A DNA stretch of 9,449 nucleotides from Marinosulfonomonas sp. (GTDB taxonomy: Bacteria; Pseudomonadota; Alphaproteobacteria; Rhodobacterales; Rhodobacteraceae), in the NCBI GenBank assembly GCA_022712735.1, contig JAFLKA010000036.1:1-9449 (forward strand). The letters run 5' to 3'. The notes under the pieces are model-generated. The model was given only the letters and a program-made list of their open reading frames with translations, ran no database searches and was not told the DNA's origin. Each line of letters begins with the position of its first letter. Position 1 is the stretch's first letter. The translations under genes and the position numbers were made by a program. Below are positions 1 to 6,800 of this stretch, piece by piece.

Positions 1-1
1 G

Positions 2-190
2 CTGATGATCCTGATGCCGGTATCCGGTGCGCTGGCATGGTTTGTCGGGATTGAACAAGCGGCGACCAACCATTTTTATATGAAATTTGCCTTGCTCGGC
101 TTGGTTGCGCTGCATGTTGCGGCGGCGTTGTTCCACCAGTTTGTGCTAAAGACAAACCTGATGCAGCGGATGAAAACACCCGAAGCTTAA
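2..190 (+). CDS. Cytochrome b561-type membrane protein, C-terminal fragment
   Basis: This reading frame is open at the left window edge, so only the last 62 residues of the protein are present. It ends with a hydrophobic helix (roughly FALLGLVALHVAAALFHQF) followed by a short basic tail, KTNLMQRMK. The histidines in NHFYMK, ALHVAA and LFHQ, with the H-x-x-A-A-L-x-H pattern, are typical of the last transmembrane helix of bacterial di-haem cytochrome b561 proteins (CybB/YceJ-type). Members of that family sit in the inner membrane and move electrons from quinol or to periplasmic acceptors. Which partner this one serves cannot be told from a fragment. The TAA at 188-190 overlaps the stop codon of the convergent hydrolase gene through the shared palindrome TTAA, so there is no room for a separate terminator. 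The family is fairly sure; the subfamily is not. Confidence 0.75.
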   Translation: MMILMPVSGALAWFVGIEQAATNHFYMKFALLGLVALHVAAALFHQFVLKTNLMQRMKTPEA

Positions 191-945
191 GCGCTTAGAA
201 ACGCTTGTGCCGTTTGCGCGAATTCGCGTGGTTTTTCGGCGTGGAGCCAATGGCCCACGTCGGGGATACGTGCGAAACGGGCCTTTGGGAACAGGGCCTT
301 AATGCCGGTGCGGTGCTCAGACAGCACGTAATCCGATGCCCCGCCGGACAGGAACAGGGTTGGCCCGCCAAACGTGCCGCCCATATCGGGAAAGCCCATG
401 ATATTCGGCATCTCGGCCTCTAGCACATCCAGATTTAGCCGCCAGCGTTTCGCCTTAACATCAAGCGATTGCAGCAGGAAGGCGCGCACGCTTGCGTCTT
501 CAACATCGGCGGCCATCAACCTGTCCGCATCCGAGCGTTTTTCCACACGGGACAAATCCATGCGGCGCATCACGTCGATAAAGCCGACTTGTGTGTGGGT
601 ATAGGTGACTGGCGCAATATCGGCGATGATCAGGCGGCGCACAAGGGCGGGGTGTTGCAGCGCCAGCACCATCGCGGCCTTGCCCCCCATCGAATGGCCA
701 ATCACATCGGCGTGGCCACCATTGGCCGCGATCACTTCGGCCAGATCGGATGCCATATCGGCATAGCTGTGGCTGTCAAACCAGTCGCTTTGCCCGTGAT
801 TGCGCATATCGACAGACAGTACTTGGCGCACGTCCGACATGCGTTTTGCAATTGCACCCCAGTTGCGGGCCGACCCATATAGCCCGTGCACAATCAGCAA
901 CGGGGGCTGGTCTGTCGGGGTGCCTGTCAAAACCGTGTTTATCAT
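187..945 (-). CDS. Alpha/beta-fold hydrolase (YbfF-like esterase family)
   Basis: The 252-residue product is a single-domain alpha/beta hydrolase. Visible landmarks are the oxyanion-loop motif HGLYGSARNW (His20-Gly21), a DMRNHGQS strand-loop typical of the YbfF/BioH-like branch, the nucleophile elbow GHSMGG with Ser85, a likely acid Asp205 in SGGASDYV, and the catalytic His232 in DVGHWLHAEKP. All three triad members are present, so an active serine hydrolase is expected, probably a cytoplasmic esterase or thioesterase; the substrate is unknown. No signal peptide is seen. I chose the ATG at 945. The open frame continues six codons upstream to a TTG, but MINTVLTG begins the first beta strand as in relatives. 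The ribosome binding site is weak. The gene converges on the cytochrome b561 fragment with overlapping stop codons and diverges from the small membrane protein gene at 1042. Confidence 0.85.
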   Translation of the reverse strand: MINTVLTGTPTDQPPLLIVHGLYGSARNWGAIAKRMSDVRQVLSVDMRNHGQSDWFDSHSYADMASDLAEVIAANGGHADVIGHSMGGKAAMVLALQHPALVRRLIIADIAPVTYTHTQVGFIDVMRRMDLSRVEKRSDADRLMAADVEDASVRAFLLQSLDVKAKRWRLNLDVLEAEMPNIMGFPDMGGTFGGPTLFLSGGASDYVLSEHRTGIKALFPKARFARIPDVGHWLHAEKPREFAQTAQAFLSA

Positions 946-987
946 GCGACTCGTTCTAACCAAGCGATGCGCCTTGCGCCAGAGGTG

Positions 988-1016
988 TTGAGTGTGTGTG
1001 GGGCCATTGCTATCGT
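988..1016 (+). promoter_or_regulatory. Possible sigma-70-type promoter for the small membrane protein gene
   Basis: TTGAGT at 988-993 and TATCGT at 1011-1016 are separated by 17 bases. Each hexamer matches the consensus at four of six positions. A start site about seven bases downstream would give a leader of roughly 20 nt before the TTG at 1042. The match is modest and no experimental data are available. Confidence 0.3.
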
Positions 1017-1041
1017 GCCCAAATTAAGGGTGGGACGTATT

Positions 1042-1410
1042 TTGACAAATCTGGTTCAGGAAAAGGCCGCAGAGGTGGCCGATCTTATGAAAGAGCGGCT
1101 GAATGTTCGCGGTAAGGATCTGGCGACCAAGCTGCGCCATACCGGCCGGATGATGCCAAAACGGATCAAACGCGAGGCTCGGTTTTTGGCGGATGCTGCG
1201 GCACTGGCTGAAAACCCCAAGTTAAGCAGGATGATTGATCCTGCGCGGGTCGAGACAGCGCATCGGGCCTGCATCGGGTTTTTGGAAACCGTTGATGTCG
1301 CGGACCGGCGCAAGGGCGTACTGCTGGGTATTCTGGGTAGCGTGACGCTGGCGTTTGTGGTGGTATCGGTGCTGGTTATTACGGTGCTGGTCTGGCGCGG
1401 GTATCTTTAG
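1042..1410 (+). CDS. Small tail-anchored membrane protein of unknown function
   Basis: I do not recognise a characterised family. The predicted product is 122 residues. The N-terminal two thirds are soluble, charged and probably helical, with a basic patch around TGRMMPKRIKREAR. One strongly hydrophobic stretch (about residues 92-118, GVLLGILGS through VITVLVW) lies just before the end and is followed by only RGYL. This architecture suggests a C-terminal membrane anchor with the bulk in the cytoplasm. No ATG lies near the expected start; TTG at 1042 is preferred because AAGGG (1026-1030) and GGGA (1032-1035) lie upstream. GTG at 1030 and ATG at 1087 are alternatives. Codon-level coherence and the continuous helical pattern support a real gene. 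Its last 32 nt overlap the convergent DUF817 gene. Confidence 0.7.
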   Translation: MTNLVQEKAAEVADLMKERLNVRGKDLATKLRHTGRMMPKRIKREARFLADAAALAENPKLSRMIDPARVETAHRACIGFLETVDVADRRKGVLLGILGSVTLAFVVVSVLVITVLVWRGYL

Positions 1411-2248
1411 ACCGTGGCCCGAATGCCTCGCGGTAGACCAGCGTCACCGTGGCAAAGCTGACGTAGAGCAACAGATACCATGACCCGAGTTTGGCAAAGC
1501 TGACCCAATGGAATTCGGCCGATTGCCCCGCGTAAACCCATGTGCCGGTGTTGGTGCCGATATTTTCAGCAAGCCACAGGAAGAAACTGCTGAGGATGGC
1601 GGCAAGCGGGAGGGGCATCCAGTAGGTGTTTGCGCCGATGGTGAACTGGATGCGGGTGCGGATATAGAGGATCAGTGTGGCGGCGAACAGGGCCAGCCGG
1701 ATGTCGGGCAGGAAATGGTGCGCAAAGAAATTGACGTAGATGGCGCAGGCCAGCAGGACGGTCATCCAGAACGGCGGGTAGGGGGTGAAACGCATCTCGA
1801 AAATGCGGATCACTCGCGCCATGTAGGAGCCGACCGAGGCATACATGAACCCTGAAAATAGCGGCACGCCCATTAGTTTGATCAGGCCGGCTTCAGGATA
1901 GGCCCACGAGCCCGCCTGCACTTTGAATATCTCCATCGCGGTGCCGATGATGTGGAACAGCAGGATCACGCGGGCCTCGCGCCAGCTCTCGAGTTTTAGG
2001 GCAAGGAAGGTAATTTGCAGGGTCAGGGCGTAGAGGAACAGCCCGTCATAGCGGGCCAAGGCCCAATCGTCTTGCCAGATTGCTTTTGAGGCAATGATGC
2101 CGATCAGCATCAGGCCGCCGAACAGGCAGGCCCAGCCCTGTTTCAGGATAAACATCACCAGTTCGGCGGCCCAATGGGGCAGGCGGGCGCGCATCGCGTC
2201 GCCAAGGCGGCGTTCAAGGGCGCGGGTTTTGTGGTTGGTCTGGTTCAT
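1379..2248 (-). CDS. DUF817 family integral membrane protein
   Basis: The 289-residue product is a polytopic membrane protein with about eight hydrophobic segments (approximate residues 42-58, 71-86, 93-107, 125-144, 160-179, 183-196, 208-227 and 252-272). The motifs GSWAYPE (113-119), GFMYASVGSYMARVIRIFE, ANTYWMPLPLAAILSSFFLWLAEN and KLGSWYLLLYVSFATVTLV are those I associate with DUF817, a conserved family of unknown function. The tryptophan- and aromatic-rich loops suggest a carotenoid-enzyme-like or transporter-like bundle, but no function can be assigned. The ATG at 2248 is preferred to an in-frame TTG five codons upstream, which would lie in the glyA terminator tail. The ribosome binding site is poor (GGTGCGGGG immediately before the ATG). 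The gene lies directly behind the glyA terminator. Its 3' end overlaps the convergent small membrane protein gene by 32 nt. Confidence 0.85.
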   Translation of the reverse strand: MNQTNHKTRALERRLGDAMRARLPHWAAELVMFILKQGWACLFGGLMLIGIIASKAIWQDDWALARYDGLFLYALTLQITFLALKLESWREARVILLFHIIGTAMEIFKVQAGSWAYPEAGLIKLMGVPLFSGFMYASVGSYMARVIRIFEMRFTPYPPFWMTVLLACAIYVNFFAHHFLPDIRLALFAATLILYIRTRIQFTIGANTYWMPLPLAAILSSFFLWLAENIGTNTGTWVYAGQSAEFHWVSFAKLGSWYLLLYVSFATVTLVYREAFGPRSKDTRARPAP

Positions 2249-2257
2249 CCCCGCACC

Positions 2258-2293
2258 AAACAAAAACGCCGCCGCTTTGTCCAGCGACGGCGT
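2258..2293 (-). terminator. Intrinsic terminator of glyA
   Basis: Read on the minus strand, ACGCCGTCGCT (2293-2283) and AGCGGCGGCGT (2276-2266) form an 11-bp stem around a six-base loop, with one G-U wobble. TTTTT follows at once (complement of 2262-2266), then G and TTT. This is a textbook rho-independent terminator, 22 nt after the glyA stop codon. It ends about 10 nt before the DUF817 start codon. Confidence 0.9.
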
Positions 2294-2314
2294 GTGTTTT
2301 GTGACGTGCGTGGC

Positions 2315-3607
2315 TTACAGGTTTGGATACATCGGGAAACCGGCGCACAGCGCTTCAACTTTGGCTTTCACCGCCGCTTCCACATCTGCGTTGCCCTCTT
2401 CACCATTGGCCGCCAGACCATCGACAACTTCGACGATCCAGTCCGCGATCTGGCGGAACTCGGCCTCGCCAAAGCCGCGGGTGGTGCCAGCGGGTGTGCC
2501 CAGACGGATGCCCGATGTCACGAACGGTTTTTCAGGATCAAACGGGATGCCGTTTTTGTTGCAGGTAATGTGGGCGCGGCCCAATGCCTTTTCGGTCGCG
2601 TTACCTTTGACCCCTTTGGGGCGCAGATCGACCAGCATGACGTGGGTGTCGGTGCCGCCGGTGACGATGTCCAGACCGCCCTTGATCAACTGATCCGCCA
2701 GCGCCACAGCATTGGCGCGCACAGCGATCTGGTAGGTTTTGAACTCGGGGCGCAGGGCCTCGCCAAAGGCCACGGCCTTGGCTGCGATCACATGCATCAA
2801 CGGGCCGCCCTGAATGCCGGGGAAGATGGCTGAATTGACCTTTTTGGCGATGTCCGCGTCATTGGTCAGGATCATGCCACCGCGTGGTCCACGCAGGGTT
2901 TTATGCGTGGTGGTGGTGGCGATATGGGCGTGCGGAAATGGCGAGGGGTGTTCGCCCGCTGCCACAAGTCCGGCGAAATGCGCCATATCAACCATCAGAT
3001 AAGCACCGACCATATCGGCGATTTCGCGGAAACGGGCAAAATCAATCTGGCGCGGAATGGCGGACCCACCGGCGATGATCAGTTTTGGCTGATGCTCTTT
3101 GGCAAGCGCTTCGACCTGATCGTAATCAATCAGGTTGTCATCGCGTTTCACGCCGTATTGCACAGCGTTGAACCATTTGCCCGACTGGTTCGGGGCGGCA
3201 CCGTGGGTCAGGTGACCGCCGGAAGCCAAGTTCATACCAAGGATGGTATCACCGGGCTGGATCAATGCTTGAAACGTGCCTTGGTTGGCTTGCGAGCCTG
3301 AATTTGGCTGCACATTAACGAACTCGCAACCGAACAATTGCTTGGCGCGGTCAATCGCCAGCGTTTCGGCCACGTCCACATATTGGCAGCCGCCATAATA
3401 ACGACGGCCTGGATAGCCCTCGGCGTATTTGTTGGTCATCACCGAGCCTTGTGCTTCCATCACGGCGGCGGACACGATGTTTTCCGAGGCGATCAGCTCG
3501 ATCTCGTCGCGCTGGCGGCCCAATTCATCGGTGATGGATTTGAACAATTCAGGGTCGCGGGATGATAGGGTTTCGGTGAAGAAACCGGCGTCTGTCGTGG
3601 TGCTCAT
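2315..3607 (-). CDS. glyA: Serine hydroxymethyltransferase
   Basis: GlyA interconverts serine plus tetrahydrofolate with glycine plus 5,10-methylene-tetrahydrofolate in the cytoplasm. It is the main source of one-carbon units and uses pyridoxal phosphate. The 430-residue product has the usual family length and an uninterrupted set of motifs: [11 protein letters not shown] (37-47), [15 protein letters not shown] (59-73), [11 protein letters not shown] (98-108), the VDMAHFAGL segment (206-214) with Asp207 and His210, and [14 protein letters not shown], in which Lys236 should form the Schiff base with the cofactor. The ATG at 3607 has a clear AAGGAG eight bases upstream. The gene is transcribed divergently from nadK across a 177-nt spacer. 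It ends in a strong terminator, so it is probably a single-gene unit. Nothing is missing or unusual. Confidence 0.98.
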   Translation of the reverse strand: MSTTTDAGFFTETLSSRDPELFKSITDELGRQRDEIELIASENIVSAAVMEAQGSVMTNKYAEGYPGRRYYGGCQYVDVAETLAIDRAKQLFGCEFVNVQPNSGSQANQGTFQALIQPGDTILGMNLASGGHLTHGAAPNQSGKWFNAVQYGVKRDDNLIDYDQVEALAKEHQPKLIIAGGSAIPRQIDFARFREIADMVGAYLMVDMAHFAGLVAAGEHPSPFPHAHIATTTTHKTLRGPRGGMILTNDADIAKKVNSAIFPGIQGGPLMHVIAAKAVAFGEALRPEFKTYQIAVRANAVALADQLIKGGLDIVTGGTDTHVMLVDLRPKGVKGNATEKALGRAHITCNKNGIPFDPEKPFVTSGIRLGTPAGTTRGFGEAEFRQIADWIVEVVDGLAANGEEGNADVEAAVKAKVEALCAGFPMYPNL

Positions 3608-3784
3608 TTAGGGGACTCCTTGGCGCGTCAATGGGAATTCACGGCCTCTGTATCCGAGAATGGTGCCCATGATAAGCCTGTAAAACGACGCATGGTTTGG
3701 AATTGGCGTCATAGGTGGATGCAATCGGGGGCTTGTGTTTTTTCTGGGCGCGGGCAAAGTGGTTTTTCAAACAAAGGATGGCAA
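3608..3784. promoter_or_regulatory. Divergent spacer between glyA and nadK
   Basis: This 177-nt spacer must hold the start signals of both genes. Visible elements are the glyA Shine-Dalgarno (minus-strand AAGGAG, eight bases from the ATG) and the nadK Shine-Dalgarno AAAGGA at 3773-3778. I could not identify convincing -35/-10 pairs for either gene, nor a folded leader resembling a known riboswitch. The nadK frame stays open across the spacer, but only through poorly supported starts at 3620 (TTG), 3692 and 3719, without good ribosome binding sites. Confidence 0.5.
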
Positions 3785-4552
3785 ATGGCCAAGCGTCTGA
3801 AAATAGCATTTGTAGCCAGCAAGGTTGACAGCGCCCAAGATGCGCTAACGCGGCTGAGTGCGCGGTATGGAGCAGTGGACCCTGATGCGGCGGATGTGAT
3901 CGTGGCCTTGGGCGGGGACGGTTTCATGCTGAACACCTTGCATAAAATGCAGCATTTGTCGGTGCCGGTTTACGGGATGAACCGTGGCACTGTCGGCTTT
4001 TTGATGAACGACTATAGCGAGGACGCGCTGGATGTGCGGTTGGCCGCTGCCGAAGAAGAGGTGATCAACCCGCTTTCCATGCAGGCTGAATGCCGCGATG
4101 GCACGATCCACAACGCATTGGCGATCAACGAGGTTTCGTTGCTGCGGGCCGGACAACAGGCGGCAAAACTGCGCATCACAGTGGACGGCAAATTGCGGTT
4201 GGAAGAACTGGTTTGCGACGGGGCGATGATCAGCACGCCCGCCGGATCAACTGCCTATAACTATTCAGCACACGGCCCGATTTTACCGATTGGGTCGGAT
4301 GTTTTGGCCCTGACCGCGGTGGCCCCGTTTCGCCCGCGCCGCTGGCGGGGGGCGTTGTTGCCTAAATCTTCGGTGGTGCGGTTTGATGTGTTGGAACCAG
4401 AAAAACGCCCTGTGATGGCGGGGGCTGACAGCCAGCCGGTGCGCGATGTGGTGTCGGTTGAAATACGCAGTGAACCCGCTGTGTCACACCGCATGCTGTT
4501 TGATCCGGGGCACGGTCTGGAAGAGCGCCTTATTCGTGAGCAGTTTAGTTAG
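3785..4552 (+). CDS. nadK: NAD kinase
   Basis: NAD kinase phosphorylates NAD+ to NADP+ with ATP or polyphosphate and sets the NADP pool. The 255-residue product matches the short alphaproteobacterial form. Key motifs are ALGGDGFML with the catalytic GGDG (43-46), [11 protein letters not shown] (65-75), the NE of AINEVSLLR (Asn115-Glu116), and [25 protein letters not shown] (144-168), the NAD-binding region. The C-terminal beta-sandwich ends in [16 protein letters not shown]. The ATG at 3785 is chosen because AAAGGA lies six bases upstream and [12 protein letters not shown] begins the first strand. Longer starts in the same frame would add an unrelated arginine/tryptophan-rich tail. The gene stands alone between glyA (divergent) and prpE (convergent). 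Confidence 0.97.
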   Translation: MAKRLKIAFVASKVDSAQDALTRLSARYGAVDPDAADVIVALGGDGFMLNTLHKMQHLSVPVYGMNRGTVGFLMNDYSEDALDVRLAAAEEEVINPLSMQAECRDGTIHNALAINEVSLLRAGQQAAKLRITVDGKLRLEELVCDGAMISTPAGSTAYNYSAHGPILPIGSDVLALTAVAPFRPRRWRGALLPKSSVVRFDVLEPEKRPVMAGADSQPVRDVVSVEIRSEPAVSHRMLFDPGHGLEERLIREQFS

Positions 4553-4557
4553 GGGCG

Positions 4558-4665
4558 ATGAAGTTTTTGCGGTGCATTATTGTGCTGATTACCTGCCGAT
4601 ATGGCACTATCAGTGATCTGAATTTCACTCTGCAACCATATGAAATACATCTATATTATGTGTAG
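4558..4665 (+). CDS. Possible 35-residue ORF downstream of nadK
   Basis: An ATG five nt after the nadK stop codon, close behind AGGGG (4551-4555), opens a 35-codon frame ending at TAG 4663-4665. The product begins MKFLRCIIVLITC, a short basic-hydrophobic start that could be a membrane segment or signal-like sequence, and ends in a polar stretch. No homology is recognised. The region is AT-rich compared with its neighbours and the Shine-Dalgarno spacing is tight, so this may be chance. Translational coupling to nadK is possible if it is real. Confidence 0.2.
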   Translation: MKFLRCIIVLITCRYGTISDLNFTLQPYEIHLYYV

Positions 4666-4691
4666 ATTTGGTGCAGATAACCGCTGTCAAA

Positions 4692-4725
4692 AATAGAACT
4701 ACTATTCCGGAATAGTAGTTCTATT
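4692..4725. terminator. Perfect 34-bp palindrome, probable terminator between convergent nadK and prpE
   Basis: The 17-mer AATAGAACTACTATTCC (4692-4708) is followed at once by its exact reverse complement (4709-4725), with no spacer and no mismatch. Transcribed, it would form a stem of about 15 bp with a CCGG loop. On the minus strand the stem runs into TTTTT (complement of 4689-4693) and lies about 66 nt past the prpE stop, which suits an intrinsic terminator for prpE. On the plus strand there is no immediate U-run; TTTTTT occurs only at 4735-4740. The stem is unusually AT-rich for a terminator. It also contains nested repeats of CTATTCC/GGAATAG, so a protein-binding site is an alternative. 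Confidence 0.55.
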
Positions 4726-4791
4726 CCAGTGCTGTTTTTTAACCATGCTCACATGAGGATGACAGGGAAAAACACCGGACTATTTTACACA

Positions 4792-6684
4792 TCAACCCTG
4801 CGCATACCCTAGGGTTTCCAACGCAATCCCGATCTCTTTCAGAATGGCCGGATCATCGATGGTTGCGGGTATTTTGTATGCTTCGCCATCAGCAATTTTA
4901 ACCATCGTTGCGCGCAATATTTTACCCGAGCGGGTTTTGGGCAACCGCTCGACCACCACGGCCAGCTTGAATGCTGCCACCGGTCCGATCTTCTCGCGGA
5001 CCAGTTTTACAACGTCCTTGACGATGTCCGCGTGCGGGCGCTCGCAGCCGGCATTCAGGCAAAGGAACCCAAGCGGCAGTTGCCCTTTTAGCGCATCGGT
5101 CACGCCTATAACGGCGCATTCTGCAATGTCGGGGTGGCTGGCCAATACCTCCTCCATTGCGCCCGTCGACAGGCGGTGGCCTGCAACATTGATCACGTCA
5201 TCGGTGCGGGCCATAATATACAAATAGCCGTCATCATCTTTATATCCCGCATCGCCAGTTTCGTAATAGCCCGGAAAGGTGGCTAGATATGCGGAATGAT
5301 ACCGTTCCTCGGCGTTCCACAGGTTGGGCAATGTGCCGGGTGGCAGCGGCAGTTTGATCGCGATTGCCCCCATTTCGCCAGCGGGTATTTCGTGGCCACC
5401 CTCGTCCAGAATTTGCACGTCATAACCGGGCATGGCCACTGAAGGTGAGCCGAGTTTGACCGGCAGATGTTCGATCCCCATCGGGTTGGCCGCAATCGAC
5501 CAGCCGGTTTCGGTTTGCCACCAATGGTCAATCACCGGCACGCCCAGTTTATCTTGCGCCCAGATAATGGTGTCGGGGTCGGCGCGTTCGCCTGCCAAAA
5601 ATAGCGTCTCGAAATTGGACAGGTCGTAGTTTTTCAACAACTCCCCGTTCGGGTCTTCGCGTTTAATGGCCCTGAATGCAGTCGGCGCAGTGAACAGCGC
5701 CTTGACTTTGTATTCCTCGATGATGCGCCAAAAGGTGCCTGCATCGGGGGTGCCGACGGGTTTACCCTCGAACACTATAGAGGTCGCGCCATGGATGAGT
5801 TGCCCATAGGCGATATAGCTGTGCCCAACAACCCAGCCCACATCGGACGCGGCCCAGAACACATCACCCGCATCAATGTTGTAGATCGCTTTCATCGTCC
5901 AATCCAGCGCCACCAAATGGCCTGCCGTGTGGCGGATTACGCCTTTGGGCTGGCCCGTGGTGCCGGAGGTATAGAGGATGTAACTGGGATGGTTGCCCGC
6001 CACCGGCACACATTCGGCCGGGGTGACACCGTATTGAAAGGCATGCCAGTCATAGTCACGCCCCTCGATCATCTGCGCAACCTCTTGTTCACGCTGGTAA
6101 ACCACGCAGAAATCAGGTTTATGGCTGGCCAGATCAATCGCGCCGTCCAGCAATGGTTTATAATGGATCACGCGGTTCGGTTCGATCCCGCAAGAGGCGG
6201 CGATGATGGCTTTGGGCTGCGCGTCATCAATCCGCACGGCCAGTTCGTTGGCGGCAAACCCGCCGAACACCACCGAATGGATTGCACCCAATCGACCACA
6301 GGCCAGCATTGCTTCGATCGCTTCGGGGATCATCGGCATATAGATGATCACGCGGTCGCCTTTCTCAACGCCTTTGGCCCGCAACGCCCCCGCCAAAGAT
6401 GCCACGCGGACCTGCAATTCGGCGTAGCTGATCTTGTGTTTAGTGTCGGTCACAGGGCTGTCATAAATCAGTGCGGTACGGCTCCCGTGCCCAGCCTCGA
6501 CATGGCGGTCAACGGCGTTGTAGCAGGTGTTGACCACGGCATCGGCGAACCATTCATAGATCGGTGCGGCCTCGTCAAACAGCGCCTTGGAGGGGGGCTT
6601 GATCCAGCTGATACCTTCAGCCGCCTTCATCCAGAACGCTTCGGGGTCCGATTTCCAGCTGTCGTAAACGCTTGCGTAAGTCAT
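4792..6684 (-). CDS. prpE: Propionyl-CoA synthetase (propionate-CoA ligase)
   Basis: PrpE activates propionate with ATP and CoA through a propionyl-AMP intermediate, the entry step of propionate catabolism. The 630-residue product has the usual length. An acetyl-CoA-synthetase-type N-terminal segment (YDSWKSDPEAFW) precedes the adenylation core. Core motifs are YTSGTTGQPKGV (238-249, P-loop), ASDVGWVVGHSYI (279-291), the AGERADPDT segment (364-372), DHWWQTETGWS (387-397), YETGDAGY (474-481) and RTDDVINVAGHRLSTG (493-508, hinge). PKTRSGKILR carries the catalytic Lys588, the residue acetylated in regulation of related enzymes. Those motifs and the family-specific VFGGFAANELAVRIDDAQPK separate it from AcsA. 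The ATG at 6684 has a strong GGGAGGA five bases upstream. The gene follows maeB in the same direction after 116 nt. TTTGCAAA motifs upstream suggest acyl-CoA-responsive control. Confidence 0.95.
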   Translation of the reverse strand: MTYASVYDSWKSDPEAFWMKAAEGISWIKPPSKALFDEAAPIYEWFADAVVNTCYNAVDRHVEAGHGSRTALIYDSPVTDTKHKISYAELQVRVASLAGALRAKGVEKGDRVIIYMPMIPEAIEAMLACGRLGAIHSVVFGGFAANELAVRIDDAQPKAIIAASCGIEPNRVIHYKPLLDGAIDLASHKPDFCVVYQREQEVAQMIEGRDYDWHAFQYGVTPAECVPVAGNHPSYILYTSGTTGQPKGVIRHTAGHLVALDWTMKAIYNIDAGDVFWAASDVGWVVGHSYIAYGQLIHGATSIVFEGKPVGTPDAGTFWRIIEEYKVKALFTAPTAFRAIKREDPNGELLKNYDLSNFETLFLAGERADPDTIIWAQDKLGVPVIDHWWQTETGWSIAANPMGIEHLPVKLGSPSVAMPGYDVQILDEGGHEIPAGEMGAIAIKLPLPPGTLPNLWNAEERYHSAYLATFPGYYETGDAGYKDDDGYLYIMARTDDVINVAGHRLSTGAMEEVLASHPDIAECAVIGVTDALKGQLPLGFLCLNAGCERPHADIVKDVVKLVREKIGPVAAFKLAVVVERLPKTRSGKILRATMVKIADGEAYKIPATIDDPAILKEIGIALETLGYAQG

Positions 6685-6691
6685 GTTTGTC

Positions 6692-6707
6692 CTCCCAAGG
6701 ATGGGAG
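6692..6707 (-). promoter_or_regulatory. Hairpin covering the prpE ribosome binding site
   Basis: In the prpE mRNA, CUCCCA (complement of 6702-6707) can pair with UGGGAG (complement of 6692-6697) across a four-base UCCU loop. The second arm contains most of the GGGAGGA Shine-Dalgarno (complement of 6690-6696). The fold would compete with ribosome binding. A six-base stem may be chance, as any strong Shine-Dalgarno finds pyrimidine-rich partners. Confidence 0.35.
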
Positions 6708-6708
6708 C

Positions 6709-6736
6709 ATATTAGACTTGTGGATTGCTCATGCAA
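6709..6736 (-). promoter_or_regulatory. Possible prpE promoter
   Basis: On the minus strand, TTGCAT (complement of 6731-6736) and TAATAT (complement of 6709-6714) are 16 bases apart. The -10 matches consensus at four of six positions and the -35 at three. The -35 overlaps one copy of the TTTGCA motif, a position that would suit activation or exclusion by a regulator bound there. The call is weak without transcript data. Confidence 0.3.
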
Positions 6737-6752
6737 AGTGGCTTTCGGCATA

Positions 6753-6800
6753 TTTGCAAAGTATGTGGCGCGCATCTCCAGCGAAGTGCAAATTTGCAAA
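6753..6800. promoter_or_regulatory. TTTGCAAA motif cluster upstream of prpE (putative ScfR/PccR-type operator)
   Basis: The perfect 8-bp palindrome TTTGCAAA occurs at 6753-6760 and again at 6793-6800. The second copy directly abuts AGTGCAAA (6785-6792), creating the 12-bp palindrome TGCAAATTTGCA (6787-6798). A further TGCAAA lies at 6732-6737. From memory, ScfR-family regulators of short-chain acyl-CoA metabolism (PccR of Rhodobacter; RamB of corynebacteria) recognise TTTGCAAA-type elements, which would fit control of prpE. The spacing here differs from the paired arrangement with a four-base gap that I recall for PccR. Confidence 0.5.

Noticed and set aside
1381..1450. Inverted repeat ACGGTG-CTGGTCT (1381-1393) versus AGACCAG-CGT-CACCGT-type arm (1435-1450) across the convergent gene ends
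   Set aside because: The arms pair 13 bases with a three-base bulge but need a loop of about 40 nt and fall within coding sequence of the DUF817 gene. There is no U-run, so I do not call it a terminator.
3620..3784. N-terminal extension of NAD kinase by 55 residues from a TTG at 3620
   Set aside because: The extra residues are low-complexity Arg/Trp/Gly-rich and unlike the family, whereas ATG 3785 has a good Shine-Dalgarno and the canonical first strand follows it.
3608..3784. A riboswitch in the glyA or nadK leader
   Set aside because: Known glycine, SAM or folate riboswitch cores were looked for by eye, and no conserved core or paired architecture was recognised on either strand.
4620..4670. 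Small dyads such as AGTGA...TCACT (near 4610-4628) and ATCTA...TAGAT (near 4649-4667) in the AT-rich spacer
   Set aside because: Five-base arms with loops of eight or nine in AT-rich DNA are expected by chance, and no U-run follows.
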